A stretch of DNA of 64,000 nt from Anticarsia gemmatalis (GCF_050436995.1 NC_134775.1:10053170-10117169), one strand, 5' to 3'; positions 32,067 through 44,998 are shown, counted from the stretch's first letter. Numbers and translations: made by a program. The notes: a model not told the origin generated them from the sequence alone.

Positions 32067-35000
32067 CCACAATCAAATCAATCAAATCAAATCAAATCAA
32101 ATCATTTATTCATTTAGGTCAAATATTGACACTTATGATAGTCGTTACAATTACTGAATCTACCACTAGCTCGGAAAGGGGGTGGAGCCTTATGAGAAGA
32201 GCTAGCAAGAAACTCACGGCCACTCTTTTCAATCGCCAAAAGTTTTACAATGTGGTTGATACAATAATTGATCATGCGAGGAGCTGCCAACAATCAGCGA
32301 TATAGACTAAACGTCAATTAAGGAAAATGAATATAGCTAGGTTATTTATTAGTCTCTGATCGTACCGTATGTTGGGAGCACCTACTAGCATGTGATAATA
32401 AGAATATGGGCAGCAAGTGAGCACATTGGTTGTGAACAATATAAAAGAAAAAAAAAGTGACAGTTTTATGATTAACATCAAATTTTACGTAACATCACCT
32501 AATTGCATCATTAATTGCCCATATTTTACAATATTTAGACCTACTGCTACTGAGTTTATACAATTTATAGCAAAGTTCCCTAATTTCATAGAATCCTAAT
32601 CAAGCGAGCGACTAATCCCAAGAGCTATTGTCGTTTAGATACTCATCAATTCTGTAATAAGCTTTCCTAACGAGATGTTCCTTAACAGCAACTTTGAATT
32701 TTGGCAGGGGTAAATCCATGATGTGCTTGGGAAGCTTGTTAAAGAAACGAATGCCGATACCTACAAACGAATTGTGCACCTTGTGTAAACGATGATGGGG
32801 ACCTACTAATTTGTGTCTGTTTCTAGTGTTATAATTGTGTCTATCGCTATTTGTTGCGAAGGTCCCTAAATTTTGTTTTATATACAACAAGTTTGCAAGC
32901 ACATACTGTGATGACACCGTCAGTATCCCTATCTGCCCAAAAAGCTGTCTCAAGGAGTCTCGCGCTCCTAAACTATATATTGCGCGAATAGCTCTTTTTT
33001 GAAGGACAAAAATAACATCTATATCAGCAGCCTTACCCCACAGTAATATACCGTAAGACATGACGCTGTGAAAATAACTAAAGTAAACCAGTCTTGCCGC
33101 ATCCACACCAGCAAACTGTCTTACTTTTCTGATTGCGTACGCGGCGGAGCTGAGTCTCCCCGAGAGATGCGCTATTTGAGTGCCCCATTGGAGCTTGCTA
33201 TCCAGACTGATACCTAAAAAAGTTGCCGAATCTACCAAATCGATAGTTTGCCCATTTACGACTATGTTAGTACCTAAATTCCTCGCGTTGGGCATAGTGA
33301 ACCTAATGCACTTAGTTTTGTTAGAATTTAATAACAGATTATTACAAGTGAACCAGTTGTGGACCTGTTCAAGAATACTATTGATATCAATAAAACAAGA
33401 CTTCGAACGATCTACTTTAAAAATGAGAGAAGTGTAATCTGCAAATAATATAATATCACATAAGTCCTGCACCTGAAAGGGGAGATCGTTTATATATACG
33501 AGAAAAAGAAACGGACCGAGTATCGAACCCTGAGGCACGCCGAGAGAAACAGCTGAACCTGAAGACCTTACACCATTGATATCTACTCGTTGAATCCTAT
33601 TACTCAAATATGACGCAAGTAAATCGAGCGCTGTATCCCTAATTCCATAGTGGTTTAGTTTCCTAAGGAGCGTATTATGTTGGACACAGTCAAATGCTTT
33701 GGAGAGATCGCAGAACACCCCAATGGCGTCCTGGGATGTCTCCCAAGCATCATAGATATGCTTGACGAGCGAAATACCTGCATCGATTGTTGACCTACCC
33801 TTTGTGAAACCATACTGTTTACCATGAAATAGCTGATTTGAGTTAAAGTGACTTTCGAGCTGCTCTAAGATGACCTTTTCGAAGATTTTGCTAACCGCAG
33901 GCAAGATGGAAATGGGCCTGAAATTGCTGGGCTCACTCTTAGATCCCTTCTTAAAGAGTGGTACTACTTTACTGTGTTTCATTAAGTCCGGAAACACACC
34001 AGCATCTACGCACCTATTAAATATTAAAGCCAAATGGGGGGCTATTTCCAGGATGATACTTTCTACTAATTTAACAGAGATGCCCCAGAGGTCAGGTGTT
34101 TTTTTGGAGTTGAGCGACCTAAAAGCCTTAACTACATCATTAGAGTTGATATGTTTGAAGAAAAAAACACTACCACACTCTTCTACACTATTTCGAAGTA
34201 AACATTCTGCCTTGGCAGGACAGGAATTCAAGGAGCTAGTTGTAGCTGTGGGAATATCAGCGAAGAAAGTATTGAACGCCTGAGCAACCTCTAAGTTATT
34301 GGTGATAATCGTGTCATTTACTTTCAGTTCAAAATTATTTTCGCGCTGGATAGCACGACCTGTTTCGTTGTTAATGATATTCCATGTGGTTTTAATCGTA
34401 TTGTCTGAGCTTTTAATTTTGTTGCTTAAGTGTAAGGATTTAGCAGCAACACAAGTTCTCTTAAAAAATTTTGAATAGTTCCTAACGTATTCAAGAAATT
34501 TAGGATTAAAATTGAACTTTTTCATGGAATAAAGCTCATACAACCTAGCTCTACTTTAATAAATACCTGCTGTCGCCCAATCGCAAAATTTGAATTTCCT
34601 ATTGTTATCTAGTATGGTTTTCTCTTTGAAGATAGTTTTGAACTTGGATTCAATAATGTTGAATAACGATGTGTAAAGGTTATCCGGGTGTTCTTCGGTG
34701 TCGTCTAACTTCGTCATAGCACTAGCTATCTCACTATTAAATAATACTAAACGATCCCTAGTAATAGGCCTACAAGTAATTTTCTTTAACCTATTATCTA
34801 TCCTAACAGGAAATATAGCCTTCTGTCCACAATGGTCCGATGTTAGTTCACTTAAGATTTCTCTACCTAAGCATTCGAAGTTGCAGAATATATTGTCCAA
34901 GCATGTAGCAGAATGTGCAGTGATTCTAGTGGGCTCATTAAATAAAAAAACTAAATTAAATGATTTAAATAATGACTTAAGTCTCGTACTAGTCGATGAT

Positions 35001-35387
35001 TGCTCAAGTAAATTTACATTAAAATCACCACACACTACTACATACTTGTTGCTTATACTTAAACGTTTTAATATGTCCTCCATTATCGACTCAAATAAAG
35101 TAAACTCACTATTTGGTGGTCTATATATACAAACTACTATGTGTCGCTCTAGCTCCACACAGGAAACCTCAGCAGTGCGTTCTATTGACAAATTAACTAT
35201 GTCCCTACGTTCTTTACATTTAATACTGTTAGCTACCATAATCAGTGAACCACCATGTCTAGCTTTGTTCCTAATATACGCACTAAGAATTGTATAAAAC
35301 TCATTGTTTATTGCGATTTGTTCCGTGTGTAGCCAATGCTCAGTCACACAGAAAATACCTACATTATGTTTTTGACACAGAGTTCCA
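32067..35387 (-). mobile_element. LINE-J: non-LTR element in BEL-1 pol
   Basis: Inserted between the codons PRMELC and GALLLAK of BEL-1. 5' truncated inside the endonuclease domain, 3' UTR of about 520 bp (32090-32611), tail of ATTTG units (32070-32105). No ORF1. A near-identical 3' end is at 17131-17704, so the family was recently active. Confidence 0.9.
32612..35347 (-). pseudogene. LINE-J ORF2 (endonuclease and reverse transcriptase)
   Basis: APE-type endonuclease from 35347 with VTEHWLH, YRPPNSEF, VVVCGDFNVNLL and SDHC at the catalytic positions; RT from 34490 with LNSKKTPDLWGISVKLVES, FRPISILPAVSKIFEKV, GFTKGRSTIDA, DLSKAFDCVQH, VSLGVPQGSILGPFLFL and FADYTSL. The catalytic FADD box reads FADY (codon at 33434-33436, Asp to Tyr), which should abolish activity. 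One in-frame TAA (34556-34558) separates the two domains. Family: Jockey/CR1-like. Confidence 0.88.
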
Positions 35388-36310
35388 TTCTAGGTAATGA
35401 TATCTTCTCACTAAGCGGCGCGACTTTTGTTTTCGCTGTTATTATTGTAGTTACGTATTGTTCGTTTGTAGTCTTGACTCGAGCGTATATCACACACGCG
35501 TAAGCTTTCTCACTTACGTCGCAAAACCCGTGAATCTCCAAGCTTTCATTGCTACACTGCAACCATCGAGGTATGGACAATTGCCTTATTGCCGGAAATT
35601 CTCTTCTTAGTGACTCCCAGTCTTTCACAATCTCAACGGAGAGATGTTCATCCCAAGCAATTTTGCTCATCCAGACCTTTTGAAATAGTATTTTAGCCTT
35701 TATTGTTGTAGGCGATAGAAATCCGAGAGGGTCGTATAGTTTGCTTATTTCACTCAATAGTATTTGTTTTGTTAAACTTTTCTTTTCGGGTAAATTCCAC
35801 TGATAGGTAAAAGTATCTTTGTTTTGGTTCCATCTCATCCCCAAAGTTTTAGACTCTCCTGTTTGCTCTGGATTGAAATCAACGTTCTTTTTGCTGCTTT
35901 TTTGATGGTTTTGCAAGTCTTCCAAGATAGTTGCATCGTTGCTGGACCATTTTCTTAGATTAAAACCTCCTTTTTTCAATAACTCTATTATTTGTATGAC
36001 CAGTTTTTTTGATGCTTCAGTGCTATCTTGGCCATAAACTAGGTCATCCATGTAAAAATAATTCTGCAGTACGTTGCATGCCTCAGGGTAGTTATCCTTC
36101 TCATCCTGTGCCAGTTGAAGAAGGGTGCGCTTCGCGAAATAGGGTGCACTTTTCATGCCGTACGTGAGTGTACGGAGTTGCCACTCTTGAAGCGGTTCGT
36201 GTGGAGAAGATCTCCAAATAACAGTTTGGAGGTTTTGTTGTTCTTCGCTGAGCCAAATATGACGATACATTTTTTCCACATCTGCCGTGAAAACGCGAAA
36301 TGCCGCGCCT
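35388..36310 (-). pseudogene. BEL-1 reverse transcriptase
   Basis: Pao-type RT: FTADVEKMYRHIWL, LTYGMKSAPYFAKRTL and the catalytic FYMDDLVYG, followed by NLRKWSSND, KLYDPLGFLSPTTIKAK and the start of RNase H, IHGFCDVSEKAYACVIYARV. It runs without a stop into the LINE-J insertion at PRMELC. N-terminally it is broken near 36300 by a GC-rich transposon end; gag, protease and the 5' LTR are not in the window. Confidence 0.88.
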
Positions 36311-36983
36311 ACGACGCGGCGCGTGCGCCTGCGCGGTACGGTTTGTCGGCTTTCTTTGATCGCGAACATTATTTGAAATTTGCATGATTGATGCAGTTCG
36401 TGCTTTTCGCTCGCGGAAGACGGATGCTATCCAAATTTCGGTTTCGTGTTAGTCATGTCGTGTGAGAACTGTTGTCAGTTGTTAATTGTTATTGTTTTAG
36501 TTTTGTGTTGTTAGTGTTTTTATTGTTATTTTTTTTGTTATTATTATTATTGATGTTGTTATTATTGTTATTTTGTGGCGAAATGCAGTTCAGTGTGCCT
36601 GAGTACGCAGAAATGCTGATGTGCTTCGGTGAAGCACGTGGTTACGCACAGCGTGCTCTGAACCTGTACGTTCAGAGACACCCAAACGCTCGCCATCCCA
36701 CGGAAAGTCGCATGATTACCCGGGCGTACCAACGCGTGTTGGATAATCAGACGATTGTCTCGCAGCAGGAAGGTGCCGAAAGAATGTTGCGTCCACGTGC
36801 GGTGGAAAATGTTTTGGAAGCCGTGCACCAGAATCCGCGTTTAGGTACACGTACGTAATTGAGGTAAGTGAGTGTTCATTACAATTTGCGAATATCAGAC
36901 CTGATGTTTTTTATTTATTCATTTGGGAATTATTTTTCAATTTATTGTTTTTTTTTTCAATTTGTTGTTGATTTTTTTTTTTT
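36305..36983 (+). mobile_element. 5' end of a DUF4817-type transposon
   Basis: GC-rich start (about 36305-36350) and leader whose words CTCGCGGAAGACGGA, GTGTGTGAACTGTTG-like and TTTTGTGYYGTTAGTGTTTTTATYG recur at 37190-37350. Contains one first exon (next entry). The rest of the element is not seen. Confidence 0.6.
36583..36858 (+). pseudogene. DUF4817-like N-terminal helix-turn-helix exon
   Basis: 91 codons from ATG 36583: FSVPEYAEMLMCFGEARGYA, then LYVQRHPNARHPTESRMITR and AYQRVLDNQ, ending NPRLGTRT. This matches the DUF4817-type N-terminal domain seen before IS630/Tc1-mariner-like transposases in insects. It stops two codons before a good splice donor (36864, GAG/GTAAGT), so either the frame is broken or the true splice lies earlier. 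An upstream Leu-rich in-frame run is untranslated leader, as its DNA is repeated at 37310. Confidence 0.55.
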
Positions 36984-37096
36984 AAGACAACTCCCGCACT
37001 AAGAATTGCTCTTGTGTCGCGGGGACTTTTACAAACATACAAACAACGGACACAAAGCACAACCAGACCCGAAACAATTATTTGTGGATCGCACAA
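36984..37096 (-). mobile_element. tRNA-SINE, headless copy
   Basis: Same body as 3622-3735, ending at the GATCGCACAA word where the tRNA-like head would begin. Preceded by a T-rich run (36940-36983). Confidence 0.8.
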
Positions 37097-37139
37097 TTTC
37101 GCGTACGTGTAAGTAGGCACGCAGGGGTTTTTTATTTTA

Positions 37140-37362
37140 TGAATTTACGAATGTTTACAAATGGGCGGCGCGTGTGCGAAAGCGCGGCGCCGGCGGCTCT
37201 CTTTGATAGTTTGAGCAGTACGCTCGCGGAAGACGGAAGCTCTTCTCCGGTTTAGTTATGTCTTGTTGGTCGTGTCGTGTGTGAACTGTTGTTTATTATT
37301 ACTTGTTATTGTTTCGGTTTTGTGCCGTTAGTGTTTTTATCGTTATTAGTTTTGTTAGGTAG
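37140..37362 (+). repeat. Second DUF4817-transposon leader
   Basis: Repeats the leader of 36305-36560 (CGCTCGCGGAAGACGGA at 37210; GTGTCGTGTGTGAACTGTTG at 37272) and stops before the coding exon, where a pogo-like end begins. Confidence 0.6.
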
Positions 37363-37976
37363 GGGAGAGTGGGTCACAGTGAACCGCGGGGTACAGTGAA
37401 TAAATCACTATCACTCAGTGTGTATTACACTCAAGCAAACGTAAAAACGTGTTTTAGCCATTCGTCCATACCCCTCTCCTCCTAACTAAGCGTCGACGCG
37501 CTGTCAAAGCTAAAAGTCCTACAGTTGCAAACCACTCAGTAAACAAGTAAAGAAATATTTTTTTAGGACTTTTTGAAGTTTGTATTATCTCCTAGTTAAT
37601 TGGAAATTCGGATATTTTCATTTTGTCGTATGTTGTCTATTCTCTACATTTATTGTTATGAATGTTGTTTTGTCAATAGGATTTGTAGTTTTTATCATGG
37701 GTTACAGTGAATCTTTTCATATTGGGTCACAGTGAACTGCTACTTTTGTAGGTAAAAATACCTCGTAATCGGGTAAGAAAAATTAAAATCGGGCTAAACT
37801 TATATTTGATGACCAAAATTCTGAGCGGTTGATAGATCGACTGGTATGTATTCCATTTACAACGTCAACGTCTTCAGATCGTCATAATGTTGATAATAAT
37901 AATGTTAAATGTCTAGCTAGGCACGTTAGCTTTGAAAATGGCACCAGAGTTTTGAATTTAGATTAAACCTACTATA
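37363..37976 (+). mobile_element. pogo-like element, 5' fragment
   Basis: Begins AGGTAGGGGAGAGTGGGTCA; GGGTCACAGTGAAC-type words recur at 37376, 37697 and 37724, and the end resembles that of POGO-1 (53497-56057). 37760-37790 reads PRNRVRKIK, like the start of pogo/CENP-B-type helix-turn-helix proteins. It is cut off by the reversed Gyp-B piece. Confidence 0.5.
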
Positions 37977-38746
37977 ATAGTCTCCATTCACCATATTTCG
38001 GACAGCCCATGGGCTGTCCGAAGAGCGGCAAATGCCAAGATCTATCATATTCTGGAATTCCTTTTTCGCTATGTGATATTTATCAGGAGGTAGTGATCTT
38101 GCGCGTGCTGATACTGGCGGTCCTTTTGTTATAATGTGATGCGTAATCTTATGCTTGGGAGTAGCACGGAGGGGGGAAGGTTTCGTTATTTCCTCGTATT
38201 TTTTGAATAACTGAATAATGCGTGGATCCATTCCCACGTCAATGGTGCGAATTGTCTGCTGTGTCGATTTGATTAGGGTGGCAGGCGTTATCAGCTCTGT
38301 TACCCTGTTTATAAGTTTTCGACCAGCTATATCGACTAACAACTTATAATGTTCCAGAAAATCTGCTCCGATTATTGGTTGTGTTACCTCAGCGATGAAG
38401 AAGTTCCATATAAATTTTCACCGTAGTCTCAAGTTCAATACGAGTGTTTTCTCGCCATACGTCTTGATTTTTGTGCCATTTGCGGCATACAGCGTATAGT
38501 GCTCATTTTGTATCGATAAATGCCTCTGCGGCTTGCAAATAACTGAAATGTTTGCTCCCGTGTCAATCAAAAATCTCATTCTACTTTTCGGTCGGTTATA
38601 GTGAGGCGGTTAGATGGGTGAATAGCTCAGAGTTCCAACGTAGGCTGTGCTCCGATTAGTTTCCCTGATACCTTGAGTGGAAGTCCTGTCTCCAATCACA
38701 TGGTTTTACACATTTTTTTGCATTTTCTCTGTGTCTGTAATGGTAG
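37977..38746 (-). pseudogene. Reversed 770-bp copy of Gyp-B protease/RT
   Basis: Reverse complement of 13507-14276, the same length and with only a few differences seen (four in the last 120 bp of the coding direction). It keeps both premature stops of Gyp-B. It ends abruptly on each side, with no LTR. Confidence 0.9.
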
Positions 38747-38967
38747 TAGGGATTGCAATCCGGTCCGGCGGATCCGGTAATCCGGCGGATCCGGCACTGA
38801 CGCAACGGATCCGGTAAACTCTAGATCGCGAAAAGATAATCCATAGTACCAGTGTTGAGGCAGAAAGAGGCTTTTCAGCCGCGGGTTACATTTGTAGTTC
38901 CATCAGAAGCTGATTGGGGGATAGTACTATCAATACTATAATACTTAGGTCACTACTTATGTTTTGA
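38747..38967 (+). pseudogene. hAT transposon fragment
   Basis: Starts TAGGGATTGCAATCCGG with nearby CCGGCGGATCCGG repeats, then 38854-38967 reads VEAERGFSAAGYICSSIRS, a stop, LGDSTINTIILRSLLMF. This is the conserved hAT C-terminal dimerisation motif (E-RxFS-G-I...R-L). The transposase core is missing and the other end is not recognised. Confidence 0.7.
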
Positions 38968-39463
38968 GCCTTGACGAATCTGATTGTTTAAGACGCTATT
39001 TGGTGTTTTTATCGTAAAATTTGTAATTTTTAACTGTTTAATCCCAAGGAACGTTTTGAAATCTGCGCTGAAAATATTGTCACAATCGTCGATTGAAAAT
39101 TGTAAGTGTGCGGAAAAATGGCATTAGGATGTTAACATTTTTGTGCATTGATTTTTTACGACTTTCGACGTGGCTTATAGTAACAGTCGTGTCTATATCG
39201 ACTTATTTCTTACTTTGCAGTAACTGTTTCACAAAATAAACATCAAAATAACCTTTATTAGGTACGAATACTTTGATATGTAGTACATAAAACCAAATTA
39301 AAGCTAATAAAATAAACACGAAACATTTTTATAACTTATCCATAAAAAAATGTACATAGTGATAACAATCAATATTCTTAAATTCAGCAGAAGTCATAAC
39401 AATCATAATCCACGGAAAAAAGTACGAAGCATCCATATTGGCCTATCCCATCTTTGTTACATA
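38968..39463. other. AT-rich, no gene; repeat A left part
   Basis: No open frame of note. From about 39350 the words GATAACAATCAATATTCTTA and CATAATCC resemble the beginning of repeat A at 34-105. Confidence 0.4.
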
Positions 39464-39976
39464 CAGCCTTGGCCAAAAATATTAGGCACCCTATAAATTA
39501 CTGCATATTTCAAGATTGCAGAGAAATAAAACTAATTGTAATTGTTATGAAAATTAAAGTACTTTATTTCCCTTCTTTATAAGAATACTATAAAAACATG
39601 AATATTTTGTTGGGCCACCCTTTGATTTTATCGCAGCAGCAACTTTGTCGGCGTTTTACGTACAAGTTTCTTAAATTACTCTGGAGAAAATGCATTCTTG
39701 CATTAACGCGTTTTTTAAAGCAGTTTTTGATGTTATCGCGATATTTGATGTTATCACAAAACCACAAAAAAATGTTCTAGCTTTACGGTAACATTTCCAA
39801 ATGCAGAATGACAAAACAATAATATTTTGATATTGTTGCATCAGATGTACCGTATGCCACTAAAATGTACCGCTCATTGTTTTGAATAGCGATTTAAGAC
39901 ACCGGGATCACTTTTCCACACATGATTAATTTATTCATTGTTCAAATAGTACAGGTGTGTAGTAAGTAACTTTATA

Positions 39977-40195
39977 TAAAGAAAGAAAGAAAGAAAGAAA
40001 GAAAATAGTATTTATTGAACACACAGAAACCATATCATAACAACAATAATATTAATATTAAATAAGCAGCGTCCTGTGTGCCAACAGGGAGGTCACTCAG
40101 CATTATGCTGGTTGTGACAAACCACAACACAGCGCTGGTTTTCAGTGACCACCCTAAATGACGCCATTTACGGGAGCAGCAGAAACAGAAAAAAA
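39977..40195 (-). mobile_element. LINE 3' tail with GAAA repeat
   Basis: AAAG/GAAA microsatellite at 39979-40004, then a 3' UTR-like block with GGTCACTCAGCATTATGCTG and a GTTGTGACAAACC word, bounded by an A-run at 40188. No coding sequence. Confidence 0.55.
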
Positions 40196-40816
40196 AAAAA
40201 CCATTGTTTACAAACTCGTACTTGTATACCCATCACCAACAAAAATACCCACATATTAATTGAAAAAAATACTAATAAATAAATAAACTGAGTCATTATA
40301 AATATTATGTAGGTACACAAATTATTGTCGTACATACTTGTAGTTATCTCTCTCACACAAGACCCGTCTCGCGCGCCGCCGCCGCGCCGGTCCCATCACG
40401 TGAATTACTCACAAACACGCGCCGGCGCGACAGCAGCGCACGAGTCACGCGGTATTGAACATAATTTTTTATCCTTCAAAATTGAATTACATAAACATAA
40501 TAAATTTTGTAAATAAAGGTGAGTGTATATCTCTAAAAGTTTACATTTACATAATATTCCGTAACACATACCATAATAATGTAATATAAATAACGTTGAA
40601 ACAAATTTCGACAGCCTGATTTTAAAAAATACCGTGGACACAAACAAAGATGCAAAACAAAAATGGCAGCCACACTTCGTCAACAACAAAGATAACAAAT
40701 CACCGCCACCACTGTATGAGGAGCAGTAAGAAAAACCAGCTTATGCCAAAATTATGATGTGCATGGATCATAAACATAGTGTAAGTAGTAAGCAATTACA
40801 TATTAGATTATCTATA
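40196..40816. other. No gene; CpG-rich patch and LINE 3' UTR
   Basis: 40365-40455 is a short very GC-rich, CpG-rich patch with GCGCCGGCGCG; its origin is unknown. About 40690-40816 is the presumptive 3' UTR of CR-1. Confidence 0.4.
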
Positions 40817-43696
40817 CTAAGTATTACTACGTGTTATTTGCTGGTTGAGAAGTATTTTTTTCATATTACTTCTAAAACTAAATTTTGATTTTAGGGATCT
40901 TACAGGCGGTGGTATATTGTTCCAACAGTGAGTGGCGGCATACCTCAAACATCCCCTGAATGCCACAGTTTTGTGATTTTGTACGGAAAGCGGCCTCGAT
41001 GACGATCTCGTGGAGTACGAATAGTGATCACGTCGCCAAACCAGCCTGTTATAGAGGTACTCCGGTGTTTTATTACTTAGAACCCCGAATAATAAGGTAG
41101 CCAGGTGAAGCTCTCTCCTTGCCTCCATTTTTAATTTATTATATTGATTCAGATAGGGAGTGATGTGGCTCCTTCGGGGTATATTGTAACTGAATCGAGC
41201 GCAAGCGTTCTATACCCGTTGAATCAGTCGGACTGTACGTGACAACAGGCAAGGCCCGTAAACCACATCACAATAATTGAGCTTTGATAGAACAAGGGAT
41301 TCAACTAGCATTTCTCTCATTGGTATGCTAAGGAATTTCCTGATCCTATACAGAACCTTTAATTTATAGAAACAGCTTTTGACCAGATTGTTTACGTGTC
41401 CCTCAAAGCGTAGTTCAGGGTCAAAGAGTAGGCCTAGGTTTCTAGCTGTATCAACTCTTTCAATATTTACCCCCATAATTTTTATTTCCGGTCTACATGA
41501 TAATAATGAATTTATTTGTTTCTTAGTGCCCATAATCATAAACTTGGATTTCTGTGGATTTAGTGATAGCGAATTTTTATTGCTCCAAGATACAAGTCTT
41601 TCCAGATCCAAGTTTATAGCTTGCACAGCAGTCGATACGTTGTTTGCCGTCATGGAGTGATACAATTGTGTATCATCGGCATAAATATGGTATTTACTGT
41701 TTCGTATACAGGTTGTTATATCTGCACTATATATAATAAAAAGCAGCGGTCCCAACAGTGATCCTTGGGGAATTCCCCTGGGAACTGCTTTAGGGGTGGA
41801 AGACAAAGTAGTACCGTCTTTCTTTTCAATCTCAACCCGCTGGAGTCTATTAGTTAGATAACTTTCAAACCACTTGACCGTGTCGCAGTCAAAACCATAG
41901 AACGACAATTTTGAAAGTAACAAATTTATATTTACACTATCAAAAGCGCGGGAAAAATCTAATAATGTTAATATCGAGCCTTCGCCCCGGTCTCTTGCCT
42001 CTAGTATGTTGTCAACAACATCTGCCAGTGCGGTTGCAGTGCCCCTGCCCCGTCTAAAGCCCGACTGCAAATCCGGCAGAATTCCATTTGTTTCTAAAAA
42101 AATAACCACCTGTGTATACACTACTCTTTCCAGAACCTTGGACAGACACGGTAAAATACTTATGGGTCGGAGGTCTTTATAGTTTTGAGGGTTGTTGTTC
42201 TTAGGCAGTGGCCGTACATTCGCGAACTTCCATAAAGTCGGAAAAGTATGTGTGTTGATAGATTTGTTGACTACTTTAGTTATTGCATTAAGGGACTGCG
42301 GAAGAGTTAATTGGATCATATCTCTAGATATACCATCTATACCTATAGCGTTCGACGTTATGTTGTTGATTATTTTTAAAACAGTGTTTGAATCTGTAGG
42401 AATTAAAGAAAAAGAAGCTGAGCTGTATCTATGGAATTCAAAAAATGATAAGTCCGAAATCGTTACATTTGAGCTGCCGGGTATATCTAGAAACGCAGTA
42501 TTTAAACCGTCTGGGTCATCACATTGTTCTAAAAATGTACTGTCCTTCGTAGGAGTGGACAGTACGTGCGTTTTTATGTTGTACCATAAAACTTTAGGCT
42601 TTTTTGTGTTGTCAGTAATATTTTTGGTGAAATATGCCTTTTTTTCGTTATATAATGCAACGGCGGCTTGGTGTTTTAAATCTAAATAGTAACGTTTTTG
42701 TGCTTCATTATTAGTTGTTCGGGCCCGACAGCGGGCTTCATCGCGTAATTTGAAAATTAATTTAATGTTATCTGTAATCCACGGCGTTGGTGTACCCCGA
42801 AACGTTGTTTTTTTTATTGGCGCGTGTTTATCAAAAATACTTAAAACATATGAATTAAACATACCCACCAGGTCATTCACGTCAACCTCACAATTTAATG
42901 CCTCCCACCTGATCGAATCCAAATCGGTCAAGAAGTTATTAAGAATTATATTCCGTAAGGGTCTGTAAATTTTGACAACCGCCTCAGGCTTATTTTTTTT
43001 AAAAAGTAATTCACACGTAATAAAAGCGTGATGACCCAGCTCGGTTATATCATTGACGGTTACACTTCGATAGTTTGCGTCTGTGCAGATCAGGTCAATT
43101 AATGTTGCACTATCCCCTACGTGATGTGTAGGCACGGTACCAATCTGGTCAATATCACTGTAATTACAGAGATCTAATATGCGCTTAGTGTTGATACTAC
43201 CACAGTCTAATAAATTAACATTAAAGTCTCCTAGTAGGATAACATTGTCATAAGGAGCGAGAGCACAAATACTATCAGTAACAGCATCAAGGAAAGTATC
43301 CAGATCCAACCAAGGAGGACGATACGCAGTTCCAATCAATAAAGTTTTTGTATTCACCGTTAAACTCATCCACATTTGTTCAACTGAGGGGTGGATAGGG
43401 TGAGCTTTGACTCGCGTGCTTATGTCAAGTCTGGTATAAAATGCAACCCCCCCTCCACGGCCTCCGCGAATATTCGCGGGACGAGGAATATGACGAAACT
43501 TATACCCGGGAACCTCAGGTGCACGACCTTCCTCCCCCTCACGAAGCCAAGTTTCATTTATTGCCATAACATCAACTCGATAATTATTCATGGCAATAAG
43601 AAATTCGTCGTGGTTCGTTGCCAGAGAGCCAGCATTATGAAAACCAAATAGTATATTTTTATTGCGTGGCATCAATCTTGGTTGGATAAGGAACAC
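40817..43696 (-). pseudogene. CR-1 ORF2: endonuclease and reverse transcriptase
   Basis: Nearly intact. APE endonuclease with FGFHNAGSL, INETWL, RGGGVAFYTR, TAYRPPW, VILLGDFNVNL and ELGHHAFI; RT with DLRPISILPCLSKVLERVVY, GFRRGRGTATALAD, LLDFSRAFDSVN, VPRGIPQGSLLGPLLFIIYS and the catalytic IYADDTQLY. The C-terminal tail (WNNIPPPVRSLKSK) follows a single in-frame TAG near 41208. Apart from that stop the frame is open for 960 codons. Jockey/CR1-like. It nicks target DNA and copies the element's RNA. Confidence 0.9.
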
Positions 43697-43926
43697 AGCA
43701 TACCATTTTACATTGATATGAAGTTGTTATAAACGGGCTCTCTAAACAATAAAAAATACACACTTTAAAAACACACCTATTTTGGATACTGCTATTAGAA
43801 AATTGCCATACCAAAGCGTTAAACAATATCATGTTTATGAAATAAAAAAAATCACAATAAAAAGAAATACACACATACTGATAAACCTTCAAATAAATAC
43901 GCAAATTATCAATTATATAATAACAT

Positions 43927-44998
43927 TTACTTATTTGGACTTTCAACCACAGCCGGCCCAAAAACCCGTATAAGATCTTCCTCACTACGTATAACACTTG
44001 CCTTGTCTCCAAGCCCACGACGGGCAAGAATACGGCCGTGCCTGGTCCACACGTACTTCAATCCCGCACGTTGTCCCGCGTCCCTCGCACGACGAAACAA
44101 AAGACGATTAAGCTTTGTGAGACATTCATTAACGTAGAAGCGTCTCGGTGCACCTGCCATGTTGAGGTCAGCTGTAGTCGCCCCCCGCCGCACGCGCGCA
44201 CCATTTATAAGATCGTCACGCAGGCTGCGACGCGCCAGTCGTACTATGACTGTACGGGGACGTACCTATCTCCATCTCGCCGGCCGCGCTTGTGGCGTCA
44301 ATACGTCTCCCACCGATCCGGTCCGCACTCACGATATCTCGATCCTCCAAATGAATACCGAGCTTTGTACTTAATAACTTAACAGTATGTATTAAGTTTT
44401 CCCCATTGCATTCAGGCAAGTTACTAACTTCGATGTCATTTGCTAATAACTGTTGGTCGCGATCATTTAATTCAAGTCGCAACTGGGCCACTTCGTTACC
44501 GTTGACAGATTCGGCCAATTTCTGTTCGAGAGTAAAGACTCTCGCCTCCATTGCATCCATTTTGGATTTTTGGGTTTTCAAGGATTTCTTGAAGACTTCA
44601 TTGTCTATTTGGAGCTGCTTAATATCAGTTTGTATTATTTTAAATTCATCTAAGACATTTTTACGCAAGTTAAGCAGCTCATCTTTAACGAAAGTCTTGA
44701 TCTCTTCCTTAAATTTCCTGAGGAGGCCGGCCAAATCAGAGTTGCTGTCCGTGCTACTATTCAACGGACTTGAGTCCACTTGACCCTCTGATGCGCAGTC
44801 GTTATCGGAGCGTGCCAAATCATGGGTGTTTACCGTCACTTTTTTTACACATTCCGGGCATATCCATGATGGGCTAACGCGACCTGAAACTGGTGCTTTT
44901 CCGCAAGAACGGTGGTACACGGCGACACATTTGCTACATTTAGCGGCATCTAGCGATGAAAGGAACTTGGCGCAACCATTGCATTTGACGGACGGCAT
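43927..44998 (-). pseudogene. CR-1 ORF1 with PHD-type zinc finger
   Basis: ATG at 44998. N-terminal CNGCAKFL..CSKCVAVYHRSC with WICPEC forms a PHD-like Cys4-His-Cys3 finger (residues 5-50), then a Ser/Asp-rich linker, a long coiled coil (about 95-180) and an esterase-free RNA-binding-like tail. A frameshift near 44265 moves the reading into RTVIVRLARRSL and FYVNECLTKLNRLLFRRARD, ending at 43927. PHD-bearing ORF1 proteins are known in CR1- and Jockey-like LINEs and probably coat the RNA. Confidence 0.85.

Noticed and set aside
36472..36582. Leu-rich signal peptide before the DUF4817-like domain
   Set aside because: The DNA is a leader repeated at 37310-37350 without a coding exon; ATG 36583 fits the domain start.
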